A stretch of DNA of 64,000 nt from positions 186,001 through 250,000 of the forward strand of contig JADJLR010000005.1 in assembly GCA_016710015.1 (NCBI GenBank), written 5' to 3'. Position 1 is the stretch's first letter. Every line of letters starts with the position of its first letter. The notes under the pieces were generated by a model. It was not told the DNA's origin, did no database searches, and worked only from the letters and a program-made list of their open reading frames with translations. This document shows positions 26,147-34,140 of the stretch, piece by piece. The position numbers and the translations under genes are program-made. The DNA is from Flavobacteriales bacterium. GTDB lineage: Bacteria > Bacteroidota > Bacteroidia > Flavobacteriales_F > PHOS-HE28.

Positions 26147-26960
26147 CCAAGCTGTCCGTTCCATGGTATTGCTTCGGGTCGTTCCAGTCCGTTCTGGGCT
26201 TCAATCCTGCCGTATCCGCCGTCAACCAGATATCGATGGTGCTACCCAAAGCGATCCGGTCCTTGCTATTCCCCGGAGGTGATTGCCGACGTACCCTCGC
26301 CAACGTGGAATCCGCTGCTGTATTGCAGCCTTGGCACTCCACCAGTACACCGAGGTTCAACGAAGCCATGTTCAGTACCATGGTCAATTCCGCATTGGTC
26401 AATCCAACAAGATCCGGAATAGGGACGCGTTCACCCTTGTCTCCGCTGCCTAGCACCAACGTGATGGCCTCACCTCGGCGTATGCGCTCGTCCGCAGCAA
26501 TGGGTCTGCCCTCGTAGAGCTGCGCGATCACACAATCCACACACGGGTCGGGCTTGTACTGCAGTTCCTTCACCTTTAGCCCGATGATGTCCAGCACCGA
26601 TATCGCTTGGCGCTTGGAGAGGTCCACCAGCTTCGGCATATCGATCATCTTCGGATGGTTGGCATTCAACACCACGTAGATCTTACGACCCGGTTTCACC
26701 TCTTGCCCCGCATCCGGGTCCTGATCCACCACACTGCCCTTGGGTTGGTCGTCCGTGTACACCGAATCGATCACCAAGGCGCTGAGTTGCCGCGACCCGA
26801 GCGCTGCTTGGGCCTCGTTCAGGCTCATGCCAGTGAGATCCGGAACCCGCATAGCGACCCCGTGCTTGGTGTAGGTCCGCAACCAGAACCAGCCACCGAA
26901 CAGGAGGACCGCCGCCACCAAAAGGGGTAACAGGATGGAGATGAAGCGCTTCTTGAACAT
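26133..26960 (-). CDS. Membrane-anchored protein with three PASTA domains
   Basis: 275 residues from ATG 26960 (MFKKRFISILLPLLVAAVLL), giving a short cytoplasmic tail and one membrane anchor. Three PASTA repeats follow: MRVPDLTGMSLNEAQAALGS, the one starting IDMPKLVDLSKRQAISVLDI, and VPIPDLVGLTNAELTMVLNM. There is no kinase or transpeptidase domain. Repeat 2 carries CVDC and repeat 3 CQGC, possible periplasmic disulfides. PASTA domains bind peptidoglycan pieces or beta-lactams in other proteins; with ddl divergent beside it, a cell-wall role is plausible. Confidence 0.88.
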   Translation of the reverse strand: MFKKRFISILLPLLVAAVLLFGGWFWLRTYTKHGVAMRVPDLTGMSLNEAQAALGSRQLSALVIDSVYTDDQPKGSVVDQDPDAGQEVKPGRKIYVVLNANHPKMIDMPKLVDLSKRQAISVLDIIGLKVKELQYKPDPCVDCVIAQLYEGRPIAADERIRRGEAITLVLGSGDKGERVPIPDLVGLTNAELTMVLNMASLNLGVLVECQGCNTAADSTLARVRRQSPPGNSKDRIALGSTIDIWLTADTAGLKPRTDWNDPKQYHGTDSLDDQQ

Positions 26961-26986
26961 GCAACCTGCCTTGGAACGGGCGGCGC

Positions 26987-26994
26987 CAAAGATA
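26987..26994 (-). promoter_or_regulatory. Bacteroidota -7 box (TATCTTTG) ahead of the PASTA-T9SS-rluD operon
   Basis: Minus-strand TATCTTTG is an exact TAnnTTTG match 26 bases before the ATG at 26960. No clear -33 box found. Confidence 0.45.
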
Positions 26995-27100
26995 GAGGCC
27001 GAGTGGCGGGACGGTTCCACACCGTCCGGTTCACACTTTGCTCAGGTCTTGGAACGTTGTTCCAACGAGTGCTTCGAGCTTTGCGCCTCAACCCATTTGT

Positions 27101-28087
27101 ATGCAACGTCCGTTGATCGCCGTGATACGCGGTGGCTATACCGGTGAATCGGTGATCAGTCACCAAAGTGCGCAGTGCATCATCGAGGCGCTGGACGTCG
27201 TACGCTTCAACGCGTTCTACGTGACCATTACACGGGACGGCTGGAGCGGCGAACGGCCGGATGGGAGTCCGGTCCTATTCGATCGTGCGTTGTTCACCGT
27301 GGATCTTGGGCCTGGCCCGCAGCGCTTCGATGCCGCGTTGATCGCCATCCATGGCCCACCCGGTGAGGATGGAAAACTGCAAGGCTATCTGGATATGCTG
27401 AAGGTCCCGTACCAGACCGGCGATGTCCTGAACATGGCCCTCTCCTTCAGCAAATTTGCGACTTCGTCCTTCTTGCGCCAATGGGGCTTTCCGGTCTCGC
27501 CATCGGTGCTTTTGCGCAAGGGTATTCCCCTGCCAGAAGAGGAGATCACGGCTCTTGGACTTCCCGTTTTCGTGAAGCCCGACCAAAGCGGAAGCAGCTT
27601 GGGCGTTACCAAGGTGAAATCGCCCGATGCATTGGAAGCCGCATTGGAAGCGGCTTTCGCAGAAAGTGACACCGTGATGGCAGAGGCCGGAGTGAGCGGA
27701 CGCGAGTTGACCTGTGGCGTTCTGCGGATCGGCGATGCCGTTCAGGCCTTGCCGATCTGTGAGATCCGCACCTCGCGCGAATTCTTCGACTACGAAGCGA
27801 AATACCATGCAGCCGACACGGAAGAGATCGTGCCCGCACCCCTTCCCGACGAGGTGACCGCCTTGGTGCAGCAACGCTCCGAAGCCATCTTCCGTGCGCT
27901 CAATTGCCGGGGCATGGTGCGCGTGGATCATTTCTGGACCGGCCAAGAGTTGATCACCATCGAGGTGAATACCACACCCGGATTCAGCCGTGCGAGCATC
28001 TATCCGAAGATGTTGAAGGCAGCAGGGATCGGTGTGGAAAAGGTGGTGAATGCGCTGGCCGAACACCTGGTTCAAGCCTCCAAATAA
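27101..28087 (+). CDS. ddl: D-alanine-D-alanine ligase
   Basis: 328 residues from ATG 27101 (MQRPLIAVIRGGYTGESVIS). ATP-grasp enzyme making D-Ala-D-Ala for peptidoglycan. Landmarks: GGYTGE near the start, AALIAIHGPPGEDGKLQGYLD, the ATP-grasp strand LPVFVKPDQSGSSLGVTKV, ELTCGVL, FFDYEAKYH and the metal-binding end IEVNTTPGFSRASIYPKM. Common bacterial Ddl has LHGxxGEDG; here it is IHGPPGEDG. The start is divergent from the PASTA gene and the stop overlaps rdgB by 16 bases (convergent). Confidence 0.92.
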   Translation: MQRPLIAVIRGGYTGESVISHQSAQCIIEALDVVRFNAFYVTITRDGWSGERPDGSPVLFDRALFTVDLGPGPQRFDAALIAIHGPPGEDGKLQGYLDMLKVPYQTGDVLNMALSFSKFATSSFLRQWGFPVSPSVLLRKGIPLPEEEITALGLPVFVKPDQSGSSLGVTKVKSPDALEAALEAAFAESDTVMAEAGVSGRELTCGVLRIGDAVQALPICEIRTSREFFDYEAKYHAADTEEIVPAPLPDEVTALVQQRSEAIFRALNCRGMVRVDHFWTGQELITIEVNTTPGFSRASIYPKMLKAAGIGVEKVVNALAEHLVQASK

Positions 28088-28647
28088 GCGAGGAATGTGC
28101 GCATGGCACGGCCTCGGTGACTGATGCTGTTCTTCTCTGCAGGCTTCATCTGGGCGAAGGTCAGCTCGCTCCCTTCGGGACGGAAGACCGGATCATACCC
28201 AAAGCCACCAGTGCCGATCGGAACCAGTGTGATCTCCCCATGCACCTCACCTTCGAAGGTGGTTTCACCACCGGCATCCACCAAGGCCAGGACCGTCCGA
28301 AAGCAAGCCTCGCGGTGGCCGCGACCTTCCAATTCCATCAATAATCTGGTCATGTTCGCGTGGGCATCCTTGGCCGGGCCGGCATAGCGCGCACTGAGCA
28401 CGCCCGGAGCACCGCCAAGCGCCGCGACCTCCAGACCGGAATCATCCGCCAAACTCGGGATCCCCGTTGCACCAAATGCCACTCGGGCCTTTTGCAGGGC
28501 GTTCTCCGCGAATGTTTCCCCAGTTTCCGGTAGGTCAGTCGGCAATCCCACATCCGCCAGCGAAAGCAGCTCCACGCCTTTGGGTAGCAAGGCCCTCAAT
28601 TCGACGACCTTGCCTTCGTTGCCGGTACAAAGCACAAGCCTTTCCAT
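28072..28647 (-). CDS. rdgB: XTP/dITP pyrophosphatase (RdgB/HAM1 family)
   Basis: 191 residues from ATG 28647 (MERLVLCTGNEGKVVELRAL), the normal family start; a longer frame to 28734 adds unrelated residues. Motifs: the N-terminal TGNEGK nucleotide-binding loop, ETFAENALQKA, LADDSGLEV, GVLSARYAG, GFGYDPVF and NSISHRGRAM. Removes deaminated purine nucleotides such as dITP and XTP. Overlaps the ddl 3' end by 16 bases tail to tail. Confidence 0.93.
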   Translation of the reverse strand: MERLVLCTGNEGKVVELRALLPKGVELLSLADVGLPTDLPETGETFAENALQKARVAFGATGIPSLADDSGLEVAALGGAPGVLSARYAGPAKDAHANMTRLLMELEGRGHREACFRTVLALVDAGGETTFEGEVHGEITLVPIGTGGFGYDPVFRPEGSELTFAQMKPAEKNSISHRGRAMRTFLAYLEA

Positions 28648-28811
28648 GCCGCAAGATGGGACATCCTCTTCAAGGCAACGAGGGGCTTCTGTGGATCGAT
28701 CCCAGAACGATGGCGCATCCATTTCGCATTCCATACGTCATCGTGAGGTGGTGCCCGCTCGATCCGCCCGTACACATTGGCCTTGCGCCCACAGAGCTGC
28801 CGCGCGGATCG

Positions 28812-29047
28812 AGGGCTATCGCCTCTTATTTTCTGCGACCCCGCTGGGGTCGTTCTCCCATCGGAGGGCATTTTCTAATTTCTGTGACCCCTCTGGGGTC
28901 AGAACGCAGCACTGGTCATTCTCCTTGTGGGTTGACCCCAGAGGGGTCACAGAGCATAGAATTCGAGTCGGACGAACGTGTTCGACCCCAGCGGGGTCGC
29001 AGAAACAACAGACCTGGTGCGGAATGTATTTAGAGGCGATAGCCCTG
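28812..29047. repeat. MITE/REPIN-like modular inverted-repeat element
   Basis: Ends are perfect 14-bp inverted repeats (28812-28825, AGGGCTATCGCCTC, and 29033-29046). Inside are four 15-bp palindromes, GACCCC-NNN-GGGGTC, at 28837-28851, 28886-28900, 28934-28948 and 28984-28998; spacers GCT, TCT, AGA, AGC show that the right pair is the reverse complement of the left pair. An 11-bp direct repeat CGCGCGGATCG flanks the element (28801-28811 and 29048-29058, one base from the right end), a possible target duplication. No protein is encoded. The rest of the gene-free stretch 28648-29113 holds only a promoter-like box at 29080; I see nothing else in 28648-28800. Confidence 0.75.
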
Positions 29048-29079
29048 CGCGCGGATCGGGGCACATCGACGAGTACGAT

Positions 29080-29087
29080 TACATTTG
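29080..29087 (+). promoter_or_regulatory. Bacteroidota -7 box (TACATTTG) ahead of the glycan cluster
   Basis: Exact TAnnTTTG match 27 bases before the ATG of the first epimerase, and 22 bases outside the inverted-repeat element and its flank. No clear -33 box found. Confidence 0.45.
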
Positions 29088-29113
29088 ACCGCCTTCAGAA
29101 CGACCACGATCGA

Positions 29114-30178
29114 ATGGGACCCACGCTGCTTGTGACCGGTGGAGCCGGTTTCGTCGGATCCAGCTTCGCCATCCATTGGAAGAAGCGTCATCCGCGATCC
29201 ACGGTCATCGCACTCGACAACCTGAAACGCCGAGGAAGCGAATTGAACCTGCCTCGGTTGAAGCAGGTCGGCGTGCAGTTCGTGCATGGTGATGTACGTC
29301 AGGCAAGTGATCTGCTCGGCCTTCCCCACATCGATGCTTTGGTCGAATGCTCTGCTGAACCGTCCGTGTTGGCCGGATATGGCGCGGGTAGCAAGTACGT
29401 GGTGGATACCAACCTCGGTGGTACCGTACACTGCCTCGATCTCGTGGCACGCGACAAAGCGGATCTGGTATTCCTGAGCACAAGCCGGGTATATCCGATC
29501 GCGGCCATCAATGGCATCTGCCAACCGAGCGAAGATGGATTCCGGATCGATCCGAACGTATCCCTGAGTGGTGCATCTCAAGCGGGCATCGCGGAGGACT
29601 TCCCTTTGGACGGAGTACGGTCCTTGTACGGTGCAACGAAACTCGCGAGCGAATTGTTGATCACCGAATACGCGGACATGCATGGGATCCGAGCTGTGAT
29701 CGATCGGTGCGGCGTCATTGCCGGTCCTTGGCAAATGGGGAAGACCGACCAAGGTTTCGTTCTGCTCTGGCTTGCCCGTCATCATTGGGACCTGCCGTTG
29801 CAGTACACCGGCTTCGGCGGTACGGGATCGCAGGTCCGCGATGTGCTCCACGTCGATGACCTCTGCGATCTGGTGACCCACCAATTGGAACACATGGACG
29901 AGGTGCACGGCCGCACCTTCAATGCGGGCGGCGGACGGGCCAACAGCACCACACTTCGCGGATTCACTGAACTGGCCGAAAAGACCACCGGTCACAGCAT
30001 ACCGATCAGCGCAAGCTCCGAGGATCGGCAAGGCGACCTGAAACTCTATATCACCAACAACGCACGTATTCAACAAGCCACGGGCTGGGCACCGAAGCGT
30101 GATCTGAACACGGTCTTCAGCGACTCCTACACCTGGTTGAAGGAGCATGAGGAACTTTTGCGCCCCATTCTTACTTGA
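29114..30178 (+). CDS. SDR-family sugar-nucleotide epimerase, CDP-paratose 2-epimerase type (copy 1)
   Basis: 354 residues from ATG 29114; the open frame upstream runs through the inverted-repeat element and is rejected. Rossmann motif TGGAGFVGSSFA, then DNLKRRGSELNLPRL, a stretch I associate with CDP-paratose 2-epimerases. Catalytic pieces look intact: FLSTSRVYP and YGATK (Tyr-xxx-Lys). Ends GGGRANSTTLRGF and KLYITNNARIQQATGWAPK. Would interconvert a CDP- or similar nucleotide sugar for glycan synthesis. The next gene, 4 bases later, is a same-length paralog. Exact substrate is uncertain. Confidence 0.8.
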   Translation: MGPTLLVTGGAGFVGSSFAIHWKKRHPRSTVIALDNLKRRGSELNLPRLKQVGVQFVHGDVRQASDLLGLPHIDALVECSAEPSVLAGYGAGSKYVVDTNLGGTVHCLDLVARDKADLVFLSTSRVYPIAAINGICQPSEDGFRIDPNVSLSGASQAGIAEDFPLDGVRSLYGATKLASELLITEYADMHGIRAVIDRCGVIAGPWQMGKTDQGFVLLWLARHHWDLPLQYTGFGGTGSQVRDVLHVDDLCDLVTHQLEHMDEVHGRTFNAGGGRANSTTLRGFTELAEKTTGHSIPISASSEDRQGDLKLYITNNARIQQATGWAPKRDLNTVFSDSYTWLKEHEELLRPILT

Positions 30179-30182
30179 GGTC

Positions 30183-31247
30183 ATGAGCACTGCCATCATC
30201 ACCGGTTCCGGAGGACTTATCGGAGGAGCCGCTACCAACTATTTCGCCACCCACTTCGATCGGGTCATCGGCATCGATAACGATATGCGCAGTGTGTTCT
30301 TCGGAAAAGAGGCCAGCACCCGTTGGCACTTCGAGCAACTGCGCGAACGCATCCCCAACTACGTGCATCACGACATCGACATACGCGATCGGGTTGCGGT
30401 GGAGAAGCTCTTCAAAGAAAACGGAGCGGACATCGAGCTGGTCATCCATGCAGCCGCACAACCCAGCCATGACAAGGCCGCAGACATTCCGCATTTGGAC
30501 TTCGAGGTGAATGCGAACGGTACATTGAACATGCTGGAGGCCACCCGCCAGTCCTGCCCCGAAGCGGTATTCATATTCACCAGCACCAACAAGGTGTATG
30601 GCGATACCCCGAACGACCTCCCACTTCTGGAGTTGGAAACGCGGTGGGAGATCGCCGCGGACCATGCCTACTTCGCCCAAGGGATCGATGAGCACATGAG
30701 CATCGACCAGACCAAGCACAGCTTGTTCGGTGCCTCCAAGGTGGCTGCCGATGTGATGGTGCAAGAGTATGGTCGCTACTTCGGCATGCGCACCGGGATC
30801 TTCCGTGGTGGATGCTTGACAGGCCCCAAGCACAGCGGCACCCAGTTGCACGGCTTCCTCTCGTACTTGATGAAATGCGCGATCAACCGGACACCCTATA
30901 CCATCTTCGGGTACAAGGGCAAACAGGTGCGCGACAACATCCACAGCGATGACCTGGTGGCGATGTTCGATGCGTTCCGCCAAGCACCGCGTGTTGCTGA
31001 GGTGTACAATGCGGGTGGTGGACGCTTCGCCAACTGCTCCATGCTGGAGGCCATCGCATTGTGCGAGCGGATCACGGGCAACAAGATGAATTACTCCCTT
31101 TCCGACCAGAACCGGATCGGAGATCATATCTGGTACGTGAGCGACCTGTCCAAATTCAAGGCCCACTATCCGGGTTGGGCACCGCGCTTCGGGATCGAAG
31201 AAACCCTGTCGCAGATCTTCGACGAATTCAATACCCGGAACACATGA
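30183..31247 (+). CDS. SDR-family sugar-nucleotide epimerase, CDP-paratose 2-epimerase type (copy 2, Phe at the catalytic Tyr)
   Basis: 354 residues from ATG 30183. Rossmann motif TGSGGLIGGAATNYF, then VIHAAAQPSHDKAADIPHLD and FTSTNKVYGDTPND. The usual YxxxK reads FGASK (in SLFGASKVAAD), so the catalytic Tyr is replaced by Phe; later parts (GIFRGGCLTGPKHSGTQLHG, YKGKQVRDNIHSDDL) are well kept, arguing against decay. I recall a subfamily with this LFGASK form. It may use a different acid/base or act with copy 1. Ends in an ATGA overlap with the methyltransferase gene. Confidence 0.8.
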   Translation: MSTAIITGSGGLIGGAATNYFATHFDRVIGIDNDMRSVFFGKEASTRWHFEQLRERIPNYVHHDIDIRDRVAVEKLFKENGADIELVIHAAAQPSHDKAADIPHLDFEVNANGTLNMLEATRQSCPEAVFIFTSTNKVYGDTPNDLPLLELETRWEIAADHAYFAQGIDEHMSIDQTKHSLFGASKVAADVMVQEYGRYFGMRTGIFRGGCLTGPKHSGTQLHGFLSYLMKCAINRTPYTIFGYKGKQVRDNIHSDDLVAMFDAFRQAPRVAEVYNAGGGRFANCSMLEAIALCERITGNKMNYSLSDQNRIGDHIWYVSDLSKFKAHYPGWAPRFGIEETLSQIFDEFNTRNT

Positions 31248-31894
31248 TGGACCTCGACCGTATCTACGAATACCGTTTCCGCGATGTGGACCATGTGAAG
31301 CGTCGCATGGTGTGGGACGAGCTTGCCCGTTTCATGCACAAGAAACTGAAGAGTCCCAACATCCTTTTGGACCCTGCGGCTGGCATGTGCGAATTCATCA
31401 ACGCCTCACCGGCCAAGGAAAAATGGGCGGTGGACCTGAATGAACCGTTCATTCGTGCCCATGCCGACAAGGACCTCCACATCGTGATCGGCGACACGCT
31501 TTCCGTGGACCTGCCCAAAGACCATTTCGAAGGCGTGTTCGTAAGCAACTTCCTAGAGCATTTGCACAGCCAAGAGGAAGTCGCCGCCTTCCTGCGCAAA
31601 TTGTACGGGCACTTGAAGCCCGGTGGTCGCATCGCCATCATGGGCCCGAATTTCAAGTACGTGTACAAAGAGTATTTCGATTTCGCCGACCATACCGTGA
31701 TCCTCTCGGAGCTCGGGGTTGCCGAACATCTGTACGGTGCGGGCTTCGAGGTGGAAGCCATTCATCCGCGTTTCCTTCCCCTTTCGTTCCGCGGGGGTCT
31801 GCCGGTGAACAAGTTCTTGGTGCGGACCTTCCTGTCCATGCCTTTCGCTTGGCGCTTCTTTGGTAAACAGTTCCTGTTGATCGGTAGGAAGTGA
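31244..31894 (+). CDS. SAM-dependent methyltransferase (class I)
   Basis: 216 residues (ATG 31244; ATG 31247 also possible). SAM-fold pieces: ILLDPAAGMCEFINAS in place of the usual GxGxG glycine-rich loop, WAVDLNEPFI, IVIGDTLSVDLP, GVFVSNFLEHL, and LKPGGRIAIMGPNFKYVYKEYFD. Probably modifies a sugar or lipid-linked glycan, given epimerases before it and a glycosyltransferase after it. Overlaps both neighbours (ATGA, GTGA). Confidence 0.75.
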   Translation: MMDLDRIYEYRFRDVDHVKRRMVWDELARFMHKKLKSPNILLDPAAGMCEFINASPAKEKWAVDLNEPFIRAHADKDLHIVIGDTLSVDLPKDHFEGVFVSNFLEHLHSQEEVAAFLRKLYGHLKPGGRIAIMGPNFKYVYKEYFDFADHTVILSELGVAEHLYGAGFEVEAIHPRFLPLSFRGGLPVNKFLVRTFLSMPFAWRFFGKQFLLIGRK

Positions 31895-32625
31895 AGCTCA
31901 GCATCGTCATACCCGCGCACAACGAGGAGGGCAGTATCGAACCCACCTTGCGAAGCCTACAGGCCGTTCTGGAACGCGAGCAGATACCGCACGAGACTCT
32001 TGTGGTGAACGACCATTCCAGCGATTCAACGATCACCATTCTGGATCGACTGAAGACCGAATACCCGACGCTCCGCGTTGTGGAGAATGAAGGTGCCGGA
32101 GGATTCGGTTTCGCTGTTCGCAAAGGACTTGAGCATTTTCAAGGCGATTGCGTGGCGATCATGATGGCCGACCTGAGTGACAGCCCCGAGGACCTCGCCT
32201 TGTTCTACCGCAAAATGCAGGAAGGGTACGATTGTGTATTCGGTTCGCGCTGGTCCAAAGGCGGCACCGTGGTGGATTACCCGTGGGTGAAGAAGGTGAT
32301 CAACCGTATCGCCAACAATGTGGTGCGGTTGGTGTTCGGCTTTCGCTACAACGATTGCACGAACGCCTTCAAACTCTACCGACGGTCCACCATCCAAGGG
32401 CTACAACCCTTGCTATCTCCGCATTTCAATCTGACCTTGGAGTTGCCACTGAAGGCGATCGTGCGCGGATACCGGTACGCTGTGATCCCCAATTCCTGGC
32501 ACAACCGCAAGAGCGGCGTTTCCAAGTTGAAGATCAAGGAAATGGGGAGCCGTTACTTCTTCATCCTGCTGTACTGCCTCATCGAGAAGCACTTCTCACA
32601 AGGTGATTTCAACAAGCGAACCTGA
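31891..32625 (+). CDS. Family 2 glycosyltransferase, dolichyl-phosphate-mannose-synthase-like
   Basis: 244 residues, GTG start within the previous stop (GTGA at 31891). GT-A fold: LSIVIPAHNEEGSIEPTLRS, LVVNDHSSDSTI, MMADLSDSPEDLALFYRKM (DxD-like position reads MADLSD), FGSRWSKGG and NDCTNAFKLYRRS. No long C-terminal membrane segments; a single hydrophobic run FFILLYCLI near the end. Likely moves a sugar from a nucleotide sugar to an undecaprenyl phosphate carrier, to feed the membrane glycosyltransferase encoded next. Confidence 0.82.
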   Translation: MKLSIVIPAHNEEGSIEPTLRSLQAVLEREQIPHETLVVNDHSSDSTITILDRLKTEYPTLRVVENEGAGGFGFAVRKGLEHFQGDCVAIMMADLSDSPEDLALFYRKMQEGYDCVFGSRWSKGGTVVDYPWVKKVINRIANNVVRLVFGFRYNDCTNAFKLYRRSTIQGLQPLLSPHFNLTLELPLKAIVRGYRYAVIPNSWHNRKSGVSKLKIKEMGSRYFFILLYCLIEKHFSQGDFNKRT

Positions 32626-34031
32626 TGGAATTCTCCACGACCACCGACCGATCGGTCCGACCTTCCGAATGGACCATCCTGGCCTTCTTCATCGGCATAG
32701 CGTTCATCTTCTGGAAGACCGATTTCAATTTCTTCTGGAGGGATGACTGGAATTTCCTGGATCGCATGCGCCATTTCGATCTGGCCTACCTGTTCGAGAA
32801 CCACGTGGGCCACATCACGCCCTTGTTCAAGCTGACGTACTACACACAACTCCAGATCTTCGGGACCAATTCGATCTTCTATTCCTACACCAACCTCGTG
32901 TTCTTCGGGCTGTGCAACTACGCGATATTCCGGCTCGCGCGGTCCATCATGTCCAACACCTCGGCATGGGTCGTCGCGATCGCACTGACCATCCATCCGC
33001 TCATGTTCAACCACCTGAGTTGGACCTTCGAGCAGTGCGTCACGCTCCACTTCCTGTTCCAAGTATTGGCCGTGGGCAGCTTCATGCGTTGGACCGCAAC
33101 CGGTACGCAACGAGACCTTGGACTGACCTTCCTCTTCACGATCGTGCAGCACTTCTACTTCGGCAACGGCTTGTTCATCCCGCTGTTGTTCGCGGCTGGA
33201 ACGGTCCTGTTCCGGAACGAAAGGTTGCACCGTGGGGCGTTCTTCGGATTCCTCGTAATGTTCCTGGGCTTCGCGATCCTGCAACTGTTGGTCGGCGGTA
33301 CGCGAGGCACCAGTGCCGTGACCATCCAGGCTGTCCCGGACATGATCTATTACGGATTCCACTTCCTCGGACTGAGCACCTCACGGATCTTCATCCTTCG
33401 CGAGTGGGCCTTAGGATCCATCACACCGTGGTTGACCGGTGGAGCGTTCATCGCGCTTTGCTTGATGGCCGTATTGCGCAAGGACAGGGACCGGCGGTTG
33501 GCTTGGTTCCACGTGATCTGGTTCATCCTGACCTTCTGCTCCATCCCCATCGTCAAGCAAGAGGCACTGGCCAAGAACCCCTTACCACACTACTATTCGG
33601 CGCTGGCCTTGATCCCCTTGGTGTTCGTGATCGAACATGCTTTGGGTCGCCGCTCCTTCTGGTCCCTGGTCCCCAAACGGGTGATGGCCGTGGCCCTGAT
33701 CCTGGTGGTCTCCGTGGTGTTCCTGATCGACCAACAACTGAAGGACACGGTCTCCTTCCGCAATTTCCGGAACAAGCAACAAATGGCGAAGGCCATGCTT
33801 GGCGGCACCCCGTACATCGGCTTCGATGAACCTTTCTTCACCGAGGACAATTACGCCGATCAGGACCCGGAGTACGATGTGACCGACCCCGTTGCCATTT
33901 ACACGTATTGGCAGGCTCGTGATCGGTTCCACCTGTCCATGGGCTATGCGTATGATCTGAAGAATTGGGTGGAGAATGCGCTGGGGTCCAAGAAGAAGGA
34001 CGCAGTGGACCAGACCGACAGCGAGCCATGA
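32625..34031 (+). CDS. Polytopic membrane protein, possible lipid-sugar-dependent glycosyltransferase
   Basis: 468 residues with roughly ten hydrophobic segments and a basic/acidic tail (KKKDAVDQTDSEP). The N-terminus FNFFWRDDWNFLDRMRHFD carries the acidic first-loop motif (RDDW) seen in GT39/GT83-like enzymes of the PMT fold. It overlaps the GT2 gene by one base (TGATG). The pairing of a Dpm-like transferase with a C-type membrane glycosyltransferase suggests the two act in series. A conserved membrane protein of other function is not excluded. Confidence 0.65.
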   Translation: MEFSTTTDRSVRPSEWTILAFFIGIAFIFWKTDFNFFWRDDWNFLDRMRHFDLAYLFENHVGHITPLFKLTYYTQLQIFGTNSIFYSYTNLVFFGLCNYAIFRLARSIMSNTSAWVVAIALTIHPLMFNHLSWTFEQCVTLHFLFQVLAVGSFMRWTATGTQRDLGLTFLFTIVQHFYFGNGLFIPLLFAAGTVLFRNERLHRGAFFGFLVMFLGFAILQLLVGGTRGTSAVTIQAVPDMIYYGFHFLGLSTSRIFILREWALGSITPWLTGGAFIALCLMAVLRKDRDRRLAWFHVIWFILTFCSIPIVKQEALAKNPLPHYYSALALIPLVFVIEHALGRRSFWSLVPKRVMAVALILVVSVVFLIDQQLKDTVSFRNFRNKQQMAKAMLGGTPYIGFDEPFFTEDNYADQDPEYDVTDPVAIYTYWQARDRFHLSMGYAYDLKNWVENALGSKKKDAVDQTDSEP

Positions 34032-34140
34032 TGCTGGGTTGGCGACTGGCCGATCACGATGAATGCTGGGCTCCGAAGTACCGTGGTCTTGACACTCTGG
34101 TGCTGAAGACGGTTGGACAAGTGAAGCACGAACGGCATTC

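Noticed and set aside
28812..29058. CRISPR array
   Set aside because: The repeated units are palindromes in mirror order with irregular spacing, not equal-length spacers, and no cas gene is near.
28580..29113. N-terminal extension of the first SDR epimerase through the inverted-repeat element
   Set aside because: The added residues translate the GACCCC/GGGGTC palindromes, and the Rossmann start lies at 29114.
29030..30238. 402-codon minus-strand frame opposite the first SDR epimerase
   Set aside because: Plus strand has a clear Rossmann motif and YGATK; the reverse frame has no recognisable domain.
32553..33362. 269-codon Glu/Arg-rich minus-strand frame opposite the membrane protein gene
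   Set aside because: Composition is the usual reverse of a hydrophobic coding strand.
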